A DNA stretch of 64,000 bases from Staphylococcus schweitzeri (lineage in GTDB: Bacteria > Bacillota > Bacilli > Staphylococcales > Staphylococcaceae). The DNA lies in assembly GCF_002902405.1 (NCBI RefSeq), contig NZ_PPQS01000042.1, positions 50,684 to 114,683 on the forward strand, read 5' to 3'. The translations under genes were made by a program, and so were the position numbers. This document shows positions 57,133 through 64,000 of this stretch, piece by piece (the stretch's first letter is position 1; every line of letters starts with the position of its first letter). Under the pieces are notes generated by a model. The model searched no databases. It was given only the letters and a program-made list of their open reading frames with translations, and had not been told where the DNA came from.

Positions 57133-57858
57133 TTATTCTGTTTTGCCCAAAAAATATTTAATAGATTGTGAAATGTATGATGCTAAATTTTGATTTTTAT
57201 ATGAATTAAAGTAATCTTTGAAACGCGTATCATCTTGATATGTTTTAGCAATACAGCACAATGTTTCATCATCAAAATCAGCGATAGTATTCATAAATGC
57301 CTTCCACTCAAATACCAGATCACCACAATCTTCGATAGGATAATGATTCAAAGACATTTGATTGAATTTATTGAAGATAGTTGTCAGTTTTTGTCTGATA
57401 TCCTGTGATTGTAAGTTATCTTTTCGGTTAATAAATGATTGATATGCTTTCGTATGACCATACTTTATAGATGCTTCTTTATCATATTGTGATTGTAGTG
57501 TTTTGCTTAAAATATTGGTATCTAACAGAGAGTGTCCTTTAATAAATTCACCTACAGAGACTCTAATTAATTGTAAATCAGAAATTTTTTTATCTAACTT
57601 GATTAGTTGCTCTGAAAATAACTTGCGCAATTGTTCATTATCATATGAAATGCATTGCTTTATTTTAGAAATATCAAAATCAAAAGACTTGAGTATTAAA
57701 ATTTTTTGCAATTTTTCTAAGTCTTGCTGATTATAAACGCGATAATTTTTATCATTTTTATCAGGAACTAATAATCCTACTTCATCGTAGTAATGTAAAG
57801 TTCTTTTAGTTACACCTGTAATTTCAATAATATCTTTTAAAGTGTATGTGTGTGCCAA
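57133..57858 (-). CDS. MerR-family regulator with TipAS-type ligand domain
   Basis: 241 residues from TTG 57858, behind GAGGTGACTGAATTT. The N-terminal winged helix is clear (YTLKDIIEITGVTKRTLHYYDEVGLLVPDKNDKNYRVYNQQDL), then a coiled-coil dimerisation helix and a C-terminal helical domain (residues about 120-241) like the antibiotic-sensing domain of TipA/Mta. Its gene overlaps the end of the DUF2268 gene by 22 bp, so the two form an operon that it probably regulates. Ligand unknown. Confidence 0.88.
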   Translation of the reverse strand: MAHTYTLKDIIEITGVTKRTLHYYDEVGLLVPDKNDKNYRVYNQQDLEKLQKILILKSFDFDISKIKQCISYDNEQLRKLFSEQLIKLDKKISDLQLIRVSVGEFIKGHSLLDTNILSKTLQSQYDKEASIKYGHTKAYQSFINRKDNLQSQDIRQKLTTIFNKFNQMSLNHYPIEDCGDLVFEWKAFMNTIADFDDETLCCIAKTYQDDTRFKDYFNSYKNQNLASYISQSIKYFLGKTE

Positions 57859-58751
57859 AATTCAGTCACCTCATTTATTATTTTTTGTGCTGGAAGTGTT
57901 GTTGCAACTTCAATAGGAATGTTAGTTTTTTGTAAAAAGTATTTCACCAAGTGATAGCCACATGCATACCCAGCAGCATGAGATAAGCCAACGTTAGGCC
58001 TACCTTGAAGTTTATTAATTTCATCGCCATAGAGATAAGGCATTGATTCAAATATATGCTTTAAATGTAAATGGTTATAAATAGTATTTTTAATTTTTAC
58101 GTTATCACGACTCCAATTAGTATTTGTTACCCACGGTCCTATATATGATTTACCATACAATGATTCTACATAGTTTTCAGCTAATCCTTCAGCAATAATC
58201 AATTCAATCAAGCTGCCACCATCCCAGTCAATATATTGATAGCGCATATTATGATTTACTTCATGTGCAATTAAGCTTTTTAAAGAATTATTTGTGTTTG
58301 TACTCGGTACTAAATAAATCATTATGTAACCTGGTATGCCACCATCACCACCGCAATTTTGATTTAGATACATAAGTGGTTTTTGGCTATCTCCAAGTAA
58401 TACTGTGAAATGATAATTAGAAACTTGAGACGAGATATTATAATTTGAAAATTGATCTATAGCAACTTTTAAATATTTTTCGCAATTACTCCAGAAATCA
58501 TTATTCAGGTATTGTATTAATATTTTGTCAGACATGCGTAAATCTTTGGGTGAAATTTGAAATGCATCTAAAAATTGAATTGCATTCATTGTCTGCGTGT
58601 CATCTTTATGAATAGGAATACGCTGTGCCTCAAATTTCTTTTTAAAAGGTACTAATATTTCTTTTATAAAAATTGATTCACGGTCATTTAATGGTGCCTT
58701 GAGTAGATTCTTATAGACAAAATCTGATCTAATAATATTGATTTTATACAT
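57837..58751 (-). CDS. DUF2268-type putative zinc metalloprotease
   Basis: 304 residues. The zincin motif HEVNH is at 163-167 (SLIAHEVNHNMRYQ), with a plausible third ligand in IAEGLAENYVESLYG (Glu188 or Glu192). The sequence GGDGGIPGYIMIYLVPS just before it is typical of DUF2268. There is no signal peptide, so it is probably cytoplasmic. First gene of a two-gene operon with the MerR regulator; ATG follows AAGGAGGCTTATC. Its substrate, and why a protease is tied to a ligand-sensing regulator, are unknown. Confidence 0.85.
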   Translation of the reverse strand: MYKINIIRSDFVYKNLLKAPLNDRESIFIKEILVPFKKKFEAQRIPIHKDDTQTMNAIQFLDAFQISPKDLRMSDKILIQYLNNDFWSNCEKYLKVAIDQFSNYNISSQVSNYHFTVLLGDSQKPLMYLNQNCGGDGGIPGYIMIYLVPSTNTNNSLKSLIAHEVNHNMRYQYIDWDGGSLIELIIAEGLAENYVESLYGKSYIGPWVTNTNWSRDNVKIKNTIYNHLHLKHIFESMPYLYGDEINKLQGRPNVGLSHAAGYACGYHLVKYFLQKTNIPIEVATTLPAQKIINEVTEFWHTHTL

Positions 58752-58773
58752 GATAAGCCTCCTTATATTGTTA

Positions 58774-58804
58774 GCATAAGGGGTAACGTAACGTGATTTT
58801 CAAG
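58774..58804 (-). promoter_or_regulatory. MerR-type promoter of the DUF2268-merR operon
   Basis: On the minus strand, TTGAAA (58804-58799), a 19-bp spacer, then TATGCT (58779-58774). The long spacer holds ACGTTACGTTACC. An over-long 19-20 bp spacer with a repeat inside is the hallmark of promoters twisted open by MerR proteins. Confidence 0.7.
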
Positions 58805-58926
58805 TATAAAATGTAATTATTTGAAGTAAACGTGTGAATAGTCGCAAATAATAAGGTTGAAATGATGGCAAATAATTGTCTAAATCCATCTCAACGGGAC
58901 ATTGTATAGGGGAAATCACTTCATAA

Positions 58927-58944
58927 ATAAGGGAATATCCTTAT
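58927..58944 (+). promoter_or_regulatory. NreC-type palindrome upstream of narT
   Basis: ATAAGG-GAATAT-CCTTAT, a degenerate form of the TAGGG-N4-CCCTA motif seen at narG and nirR. A TCACAA half-site follows at 58955. The site is about 165 bp before narT; the rest of 58805-59109 is AT-rich with no gene. Confidence 0.6.
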
Positions 58945-59109
58945 GTTCAGTTTTTCACAATCATAATAAAATATATATGTAGTCAATACTTTGTCTATAT
59001 TGAATGTTTTCATATAAATGAATGCATTTTTAAATAACATTGACCTCTAACATATAGGCAGAGTATTGATATCTAAAAAAAATAAATGATTTTGGTGAAG
59101 GTGAAACGT

Positions 59110-60282
59110 ATGTACAAGACAAAAGGTGGCTTTCAGCTTACATTACAAACATTAAGTTTAGTGGTTGGGTTTATGGCTTGGAGTATTATTGCTCCATTAA
59201 TGCCTTTTATTAAACAGGATGTTAATGTTACTGAAGGACAAATATCAATCATTTTAGCGATACCAGTTATTTTGGGATCAGTGCTCCGTGTGCCATTTGG
59301 TTATTTAACAAATATTATTGGCGCTAAATGGGTATTCTTTACTAGTTTTATCGTATTGTTATTTCCAATATTTTTCTTAAGCCAAGCACAAACACCAGGT
59401 ATGTTAATGGCGTCAGGATTTTTCTTGGGTGTAGGTGGCGCTATTTTCTCTGTTGGTGTTACATCAGTTCCTAAGTATTTCCCGAAAGAAAAAGTAGGAT
59501 TGGCAAACGGTATTTATGGTATGGGGAACATCGGTACAGCAGTTTCTTCATTTTTAGCACCACCAATTGCAGGTATTATTGGTTGGCAAACAACTGTTAG
59601 AAGCTACTTAATTATTATCGCTTTATTTGCATTAATTATGTTCATTTTTGGTGATACGCAAGAACGCAAAATTAGAGTACCGTTAATGGCACAAATGAAA
59701 ACATTATCTAAAAACTATAAATTATATTACTTAAGTTTATGGTATTTCATTACTTTTGGGGCTTTTGTAGCATTTGGTATTTTCTTACCTAACTATTTAG
59801 TAAATCATTTTGGGATTGATAAAGTAGACGCTGGTATTCGTTCAGGTGTATTTATTGCACTCGCAACATTCTTGAGACCAGTCGGTGGTATTTTGGGGGA
59901 TAAATTTAATGCAGTAAAAGTATTAATGATTGATTTTGTTATTATGATTATCGGTGCCGTTATTTTAGGTATCTCAGACCATATTGCATTATTTACTGTA
60001 GGTTGTTTAACAATTAGTATCTGTGCAGGTATTGGTAATGGACTAATCTTTAAATTAGTACCATCATACTTCTCAAATGAAGCGGGATCTGCAAATGGTA
60101 TTGTATCAATGATGGGTGGTTTAGGAGGATTCTTCCCGCCGTTGGTTATAACATATGTTGCTAATTTAACTGGCTCAAGTCATCTCGCATTTATTTTTCT
60201 AGCAATGTTTGGTGTCATCGCATTATTAACGATGCGTCATTTGTACCAGAAAGAATATGGCGCATTGAAAAAAATGAGTTAA
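59110..60282 (+). CDS. narT: Nitrate transporter NarT (NarK-type MFS)
   Basis: 390 residues from ATG 59110 behind GAAGGTGAAACGT. 12 membrane segments; the nitrate signatures are [19 protein letters not shown] in segment 5 and [12 protein letters not shown] in segment 11, and the substrate arginines are expected in [12 protein letters not shown] and [13 protein letters not shown]. It imports nitrate (or exchanges nitrite) for NarGHI. It is a separate unit, tied to the block by the NreC-type site. Confidence 0.93.
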   Translation: MYKTKGGFQLTLQTLSLVVGFMAWSIIAPLMPFIKQDVNVTEGQISIILAIPVILGSVLRVPFGYLTNIIGAKWVFFTSFIVLLFPIFFLSQAQTPGMLMASGFFLGVGGAIFSVGVTSVPKYFPKEKVGLANGIYGMGNIGTAVSSFLAPPIAGIIGWQTTVRSYLIIIALFALIMFIFGDTQERKIRVPLMAQMKTLSKNYKLYYLSLWYFITFGAFVAFGIFLPNYLVNHFGIDKVDAGIRSGVFIALATFLRPVGGILGDKFNAVKVLMIDFVIMIIGAVILGISDHIALFTVGCLTISICAGIGNGLIFKLVPSYFSNEAGSANGIVSMMGGLGGFFPPLVITYVANLTGSSHLAFIFLAMFGVIALLTMRHLYQKEYGALKKMS

Positions 60283-60312
60283 TAAAGCATTATTATAATT
60301 AAGATATTTAAA

Positions 60313-60359
60313 AAGCCTTAATCTTCATGTGCCTAAGTAGGAGCATGATATTAAGGCTT
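60313..60359. terminator. Bidirectional terminator between narT and hsp20
   Basis: AAGCCTTAAT (60313-60322) pairs with ATTAAGGCTT (60350-60359), with CATG/CATG pairing inside. Confidence 0.85.
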
Positions 60360-60371
60360 GGTTGTATTTAA

Positions 60372-60794
60372 TTAAGAAATTGGAATTGTTGTTGATGACG
60401 ACGTATCATGATTTGGTTGAATTTTAGGTAATGTCATTGTTAAAAGACCATTTTCAAAATTTGCTGTGATTTTATTTTTATCAATATTTTCAAAATCGAA
60501 TTGACGATATAATTGGTTAGCTCTTCGCTCATCTAAAGTTAAGTTTTCATCTGGATGTTTTAAATGTTTGATAGCTTGGATTGTTAAAACATCATTATTG
60601 AAATCTATCTGGATATCTTCTTTATTGACACCTGCTAGTTCAGATTCTAAATAAATAACATTGTCTATGTCATATATATTTGTGGGGAACGTGGGTGAAG
60701 AGAAATAATTAAATACTTGTTTCCCTAAATCTTTAAATGTATCACTTGGATTATTATTAAAAATGTTTTGACTATCGAATTGATTGAAATTCAT
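60372..60794 (-). CDS. Small heat shock protein (Hsp20/alpha-crystallin)
   Basis: 140 residues from ATG 60794; GGAAGTGA lies upstream. The alpha-crystallin domain is at about 40-125 (YLESELAGVNKEDIQIDFNNDVLTIQA, ANFENGLLTMTLPKI, the A-x-x-x-n-GvL motif). It should form oligomers that hold unfolded proteins. A tandem 10-bp repeat lies about 90 bp upstream. No CtsR or CIRCE operator is visible. Confidence 0.9.
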   Translation of the reverse strand: MNFNQFDSQNIFNNNPSDTFKDLGKQVFNYFSSPTFPTNIYDIDNVIYLESELAGVNKEDIQIDFNNDVLTIQAIKHLKHPDENLTLDERRANQLYRQFDFENIDKNKITANFENGLLTMTLPKIQPNHDTSSSTTIPIS

Positions 60795-60883
60795 TATAAT
60801 CACTTCCATCATTATATTTGTTGTATAAAGTCATTATATGAGTAGGAAATAAAAAGATAAAGTAAAAGGGGATAAATAATCTA

Positions 60884-60903
60884 TATGTATAGGTATGTAT
60901 AGG
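60884..60903. repeat. Tandem 10-bp repeat upstream of hsp20
   Basis: TATGTATAGG occurs twice in direct succession, then TAGGG. It lies 90-110 bp upstream of hsp20. Confidence 0.6.
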
Positions 60904-61025
60904 TAGGGAAATGCAATAAGAATCAGGGCAAGCGAAATAAGCATCGAAATTCACGTAACAATGTAAAAGATAATGAATAAAGATATTTATTCCTAATTCT
61001 GCCCTTTTCTTATGCAAAAGGGGTA

Positions 61026-61472
61026 TTACTTTTTGTCGCAATTGTCGAAATTTTTAGAAACAAAATTACGCAAATTTTGGATTAATTCAGATGCTTCAGG
61101 ACCTGAAATATTAAATTCTTTAAATACTTTAATTGAAATTTCTGTCAGTGGCTCTTTGATTTCTTTACCATGTTCTGTTAGTGAGATTTGAAGATTTCTT
61201 TCGTCTTTTTCCTCACGTGTGCGAACGACATAATCTTTCTTTTCTAGTTTCTTTAGTAATGGTGTCAATGTTCCAGAATCAAGGAAGACACGTTCACCTA
61301 ATTTTTTGATGTTAAGTTTCTCATCATTTTCAATCGCCATTAAAACAATGTAACCTGTATAGGTTAAGTCATACTCTTTCAGATATGTTGTATATTTTTT
61401 GATTATTTCTTTTGAAGAAACGTAAAATAAAAAACATAGCTGTTTACTAAGATAACTGTTTTCTACATACAT
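61026..61472 (-). CDS. sarZ: MarR/OhrR-type regulator SarZ
   Basis: 148 residues from ATG 61472, the SarZ length, behind AAGGAGTGATTGG. Redox-active single Cys13 in [13 protein letters not shown], as in OhrR; winged helix with [47 protein letters not shown]. SarZ responds to oxidation of Cys13 and controls virulence and metabolic genes. Transcribed alone; candidate promoter TTGACA-17-TATTGT on the minus strand at 61524-61496. Confidence 0.94.
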   Translation of the reverse strand: MYVENSYLSKQLCFLFYVSSKEIIKKYTTYLKEYDLTYTGYIVLMAIENDEKLNIKKLGERVFLDSGTLTPLLKKLEKKDYVVRTREEKDERNLQISLTEHGKEIKEPLTEISIKVFKEFNISGPEASELIQNLRNFVSKNFDNCDKK

Positions 61473-61495
61473 CCAATCACTCCTTGTTAAAATAA

Positions 61496-61524
61496 ACAAT
61501 ATTATGAAGTGTAATAGTTGTCAA
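61496..61524 (-). promoter_or_regulatory. Candidate sarZ promoter
   Basis: TTGACA (61524-61519) and TATTGT (61501-61496) are 17 bp apart on the minus strand, 24 bp before the start codon. The remaining intergenic sequence to 61869 is AT-rich; I see no gene or strong hairpin in it. Confidence 0.5.
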
Positions 61525-61869
61525 GTACTGATTTCATCGCAATCATCGAATTGTCTTAAATTGAATTTTAATGTTAAAAAATACAATTTTAAATAATAAC
61601 CTAGTATTTTTATCGGTAATAGGCGGATTGGAAGTTTTTTACAATTGCCAAGAATGCAATTATATCAATCTTAATCGTTCAAAGTAGTCAATTATTTTAA
61701 TTAATAGTAAAATGTGATTTGTTATTAAATTTAATAAAAGATGTGCATTTGAAATTCAAATTTTATCATTAAAATTGTGAATAAAAAAATTGTTACAATC
61801 TGGTAAAATCTCTTTATTAAATAAATTTATTCGTTCATACTGAACAGATAATCAAAAAGGAGTCGTATA

Positions 61870-62235
61870 ATGAAGAAGAAAAGCAATGTCTTTAAAGTTG
61901 TCGTCATATTATTTATTTCATTAATTGTTGCTGTTGCATTCTTCTTTGGTCTTAAGACTTATCAAGGCCATAAGAATATTCAACTAATAGACAGTTATTT
62001 GGAAGAAAAACATTTGAAAGATAAAATTAAGTCTGAAGAGACACTTTATAGTGCTAAAAAAGGTCTATACTATAAAGAGGTTACTTTTAAAGATGAACCG
62101 GGGGTAACTTATATAGTTCAACCAATCAGTACATATAAAGGTTTATTTGTTGAGGGCTTTGATACTGAGACAAAGAAAAGCTTGAAAACTGCTAAGCATA
62201 AATATTTTAATCAAAATTACAAGCCTTCAGAGTAA
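61870..62235 (+). CDS. DUF3139-type membrane-anchored protein
   Basis: 121 residues: basic N-terminus (MKKKSNVFK), one hydrophobic helix (VVVILFISLIVAVAFFFGLKTY), then a soluble part (IQLIDSYLEEKHLKDKIKSEETLYSAKKGLYYKEVTFKDEPGVTYIVQP) with the pattern of DUF3139 proteins, which are common in staphylococci. Likely anchored with the soluble domain outside. Function unknown. ATG follows AAAAAGGAGTCGTATA. Confidence 0.75.
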   Translation: MKKKSNVFKVVVILFISLIVAVAFFFGLKTYQGHKNIQLIDSYLEEKHLKDKIKSEETLYSAKKGLYYKEVTFKDEPGVTYIVQPISTYKGLFVEGFDTETKKSLKTAKHKYFNQNYKPSE

Positions 62236-62419
62236 AATCGAACATTTATATAGCACTAACGGTAAAATTTGTTGAGTTTTAATTGTTTGTATTATACAGT
62301 TTTGATATGAAAAATTGTCAATTTTGATATCTATAAAGTTTAAATAGTTTAAATTTTTATAGATAATTATCAATTATCTGATATAATTGAGTGATGTCAG
62401 ATGAAGGGGAGTTTGTACT

Positions 62420-63697
62420 ATGGCTCTATTCAAGAGAAAAATCAGCCTACCTATGCAAGTAGTTATTGCATTAGTGTTAGGTGTTGTCGTAGGACTTTTA
62501 TTATATGGACAAGAAAATGTAGCGAATTACATTAAACCATTTGGCGATGTATTTTTAAATTTAATTAAAATGATCGTTATACCGGTTGTATTTTGCTCAC
62601 TAGCGCTTTCAATTTCGAACGTCGGGGAATCGAAAACTGTAGGGCGTTATGGCTGGAAAACAATACTTTACTTTGAAATTATTACAACAATCGCAATAGG
62701 TTTAGGGATTATCTTCGGTAACCTGTTTAAACCAGGTGCTGGATTAGACCCAACTAAGTTACCTAAAGGTGATATTTCTAAATATCAATCAACTGCTCAT
62801 GCAGCAGAACAATCTACATATGGTAATCATTTTATTGATACCATTGTACATATTATTCCAACAAACTTTTTTGAAGCTTTGAATAAAGGTGAATTGTTAC
62901 CGATTATCTTCTTCGCAGTTTTCTTTGGACTAGCATTAGCTGCAGTAGGTAAAAAAGCAGAACCAGTTAAAGATTTCTTAAGTGGATCTTTAGAAGCTGT
63001 GTTCTGGATGATTAATAAAATTTTGAAATTAGCACCACTTGGTGTGTTCGCATTCATCTGTACTACAATTATTACATTTGGTGCATCAGCATTATTACCA
63101 CTATTAAAATTAGTATTAGTAGTTGTCTTTGCGATGGTATTCTTCGTATTCGTTGTACTTGGGATAGTTGCATGGATGTGTCGTATTAATATTATGAGCA
63201 TAATTAAGATTTTAAAAAGTGAATTGCTATTAGCTTTTTCAACATCAAGCTCAGAAGCTGTATTACCTATAATGATGAAGAAAATGGAAAATTTCGGTTC
63301 ACCTAAAGACATTACATCTTTCGTTATACCAATTGGTTATACATTTAACTTAGATGGCTCTGCGTTGTATCAATCAATCGCAGCATTATTCGTTGCGCAA
63401 ATGTATGGAATGCATTTAACATTGTCAGAACAAATTGTTTTGATGTTAACGTTAATGATTACATCTAAAGGTATGGCAGCAGTACCAGGTACATCGATTG
63501 TTGTATTACTTACAACATTAGGTGCAATGGGCTTGCCAGCACAAGGTTTAGCATTAATCATTGGTGTAGACCGTATATTAGATATGGTTCGTACATGCGT
63601 AAACGTTATTGGTAACGCATTATCAACAGTAGTTATTGCTAAATGGGAAAATGTATACGATAGAGAAAAAGGTCAAGAATATTTAAAATCAATTTAA
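62420..63697 (+). CDS. gltT: Glutamate/aspartate:cation symporter GltT (DAACS family)
   Basis: 425 residues. DAACS landmarks: LNLIKMIVIPVVFCSLALSI near 50, the serine-rich hairpin AFSTSSSEAVLP, the transport motif GYTFNLDGSALYQ (NxDG) and RILDMVRTCVNVIGN with the substrate-binding Asp, Arg and Asn. It takes up glutamate and aspartate with protons or Na+. The name and position after sarZ and a small gene match S. aureus gltT. ATG follows AAGGGGAGTTTGTACT. Its terminator hairpin begins the 61-bp array. Confidence 0.9.
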   Translation: MALFKRKISLPMQVVIALVLGVVVGLLLYGQENVANYIKPFGDVFLNLIKMIVIPVVFCSLALSISNVGESKTVGRYGWKTILYFEIITTIAIGLGIIFGNLFKPGAGLDPTKLPKGDISKYQSTAHAAEQSTYGNHFIDTIVHIIPTNFFEALNKGELLPIIFFAVFFGLALAAVGKKAEPVKDFLSGSLEAVFWMINKILKLAPLGVFAFICTTIITFGASALLPLLKLVLVVVFAMVFFVFVVLGIVAWMCRINIMSIIKILKSELLLAFSTSSSEAVLPIMMKKMENFGSPKDITSFVIPIGYTFNLDGSALYQSIAALFVAQMYGMHLTLSEQIVLMLTLMITSKGMAAVPGTSIVVLLTTLGAMGLPAQGLALIIGVDRILDMVRTCVNVIGNALSTVVIAKWENVYDREKGQEYLKSI

Positions 63698-63721
63698 AAA
63701 AATACTATCTGACATTTAAAG

Positions 63722-63750
63722 CCCCTTACAACCTGAGGTTGTTAGGGGCT
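63722..63750 (+). terminator. Terminator of gltT
   Basis: CCCCTTACAACCT pairs with AGGTTGTTAGGGG in a near-perfect hairpin, followed by CTTTTATG. It is also the first member of the following repeat array. Confidence 0.85.
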
Positions 63751-64000
63751 TTTATGCATGGGCAAAGCGCAGGCGAACGATAAACGAAGCAACCTGAGGT
63801 TGTTAGGGGCTTTTATGCATGGGCAAAGCGCAGGCGAACGATAAACGAAGCAACCTGAGGTTGTTAGGGGCTTTTATGCATGGGCAAAGCGCATGCGAAT
63901 GATAAACGAAGCAACCTGAGGTTGTTAGGGGCTTTTATGCATGCGTAAAGCGCAGGCGAACGATAAACGAAGCAACCTGAGGTTGTTAGGGGCTTTTATG
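63730..64000. repeat. 61-bp tandem repeat array (VNTR), open at the right edge
   Basis: Units start with AACCTGAGGTTGTTAGGGGC at 63730, 63791, 63852, 63913 and 63974, exactly 61 bp apart; the fifth is cut by the window end. Each carries the AACCTGAGGTT palindrome, GGGGCTTTTATGCATG and GCAGGCGAACGATAAACGAAGC. The third unit has GCATGCGAATG and the fourth GCATGCGTAAAG as variants. No frame is kept (61 is not divisible by three). It is probably a variable-number locus seeded by the gltT terminator. Confidence 0.92.

Noticed and set aside
63730..64000. CRISPR array
   Set aside because: The units are head-to-tail and nearly identical over all 61 bp; there are no unique spacers and no cas genes nearby.

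Overview
The window is chromosomal DNA of a Staphylococcus of the S. aureus complex. The base composition is low in G+C, and the gene order is the one I know from S. aureus: gltT, sarZ, narT, nre/nar/nir, adcA, tcyABC, mdeA, gpmA, sbi, hlgA/hlgCB, bio operon. Sbi, the three gamma-haemolysin subunits and the 148-residue SarZ restrict the host to this complex. HlgA, HlgB, HlgC and Sbi each differ at many positions from the S. aureus sequences I remember, which suggests a sister species (S. argenteus or S. schweitzeri) or a deep-branching lineage. That comparison is from memory and untested. I see no rRNA, tRNA, insertion sequence, prophage or CRISPR array.

Layout. 1-13.1 kb: a truncated FmtA-like serine hydrolase, a KimA/YdaO-like permease, a CPA1 antiporter, an amino acid permease, a metallophosphoesterase, a C39-like peptidase, an effector-binding protein, a Bcr/CflA pump, a bitopic coiled-coil protein, glycerate kinase and a GtrA protein. 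13.1-17.9 kb: an Fst-type type I toxin locus (SprA2/PepA2-like) with a readable antisense promoter, a structured STAR-like intergenic region, a Fur box, and a pair of ABC exporter-fold half-transporters. A decayed second copy of the toxin 3' end and antisense region closes this segment. 18.1-23.4 kb: the bioD-A-B-F-W-X operon behind a BirA operator. 23.5-28.7 kb: hlgB, hlgC, hlgA and sbi, each promoter region carrying SaeR-type TTAAC repeats. 29-36.6 kb: a CDF metal exporter, gpmA, a 34-codon gene, mdeA, tcyABC and fmhA. 36.8-43.2 kb: a lipoprotein, dsbA, a YefM/YoeB module between two near-identical terminators, the zinc lipoprotein AdcA behind a Zur-like box, small genes and nirC. 43.3-60.3 kb: the nitrate/nitrite respiration block (nirR-nirB-nirD-cobA, narGHJI, nreABC, narT), interrupted by a MerR/DUF2268 pair. 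60.4-64 kb: Hsp20, sarZ, a DUF3139 protein, gltT and a 61-bp tandem array that runs off the right edge.

How the genes work together. NarT imports nitrate, NarGHI reduces it to nitrite at the membrane, and NirBD reduces nitrite to ammonia with sirohaem made through CobA and NirR. NreABC senses oxygen and nitrate and should act at the TAGGG-N4-CCCTA-like palindromes upstream of nirR, narG and narT; Rex-like sites add NADH control. The virulence genes share SaeR boxes. Metal and sulfur uptake loci carry their own operator candidates (Fur, Zur, a dyad at tcyA).

The least explained stretch is 13.1-17.9 kb: an apparently iron-regulated ABC pair bracketed by repeats derived from a type I toxin-antitoxin locus.
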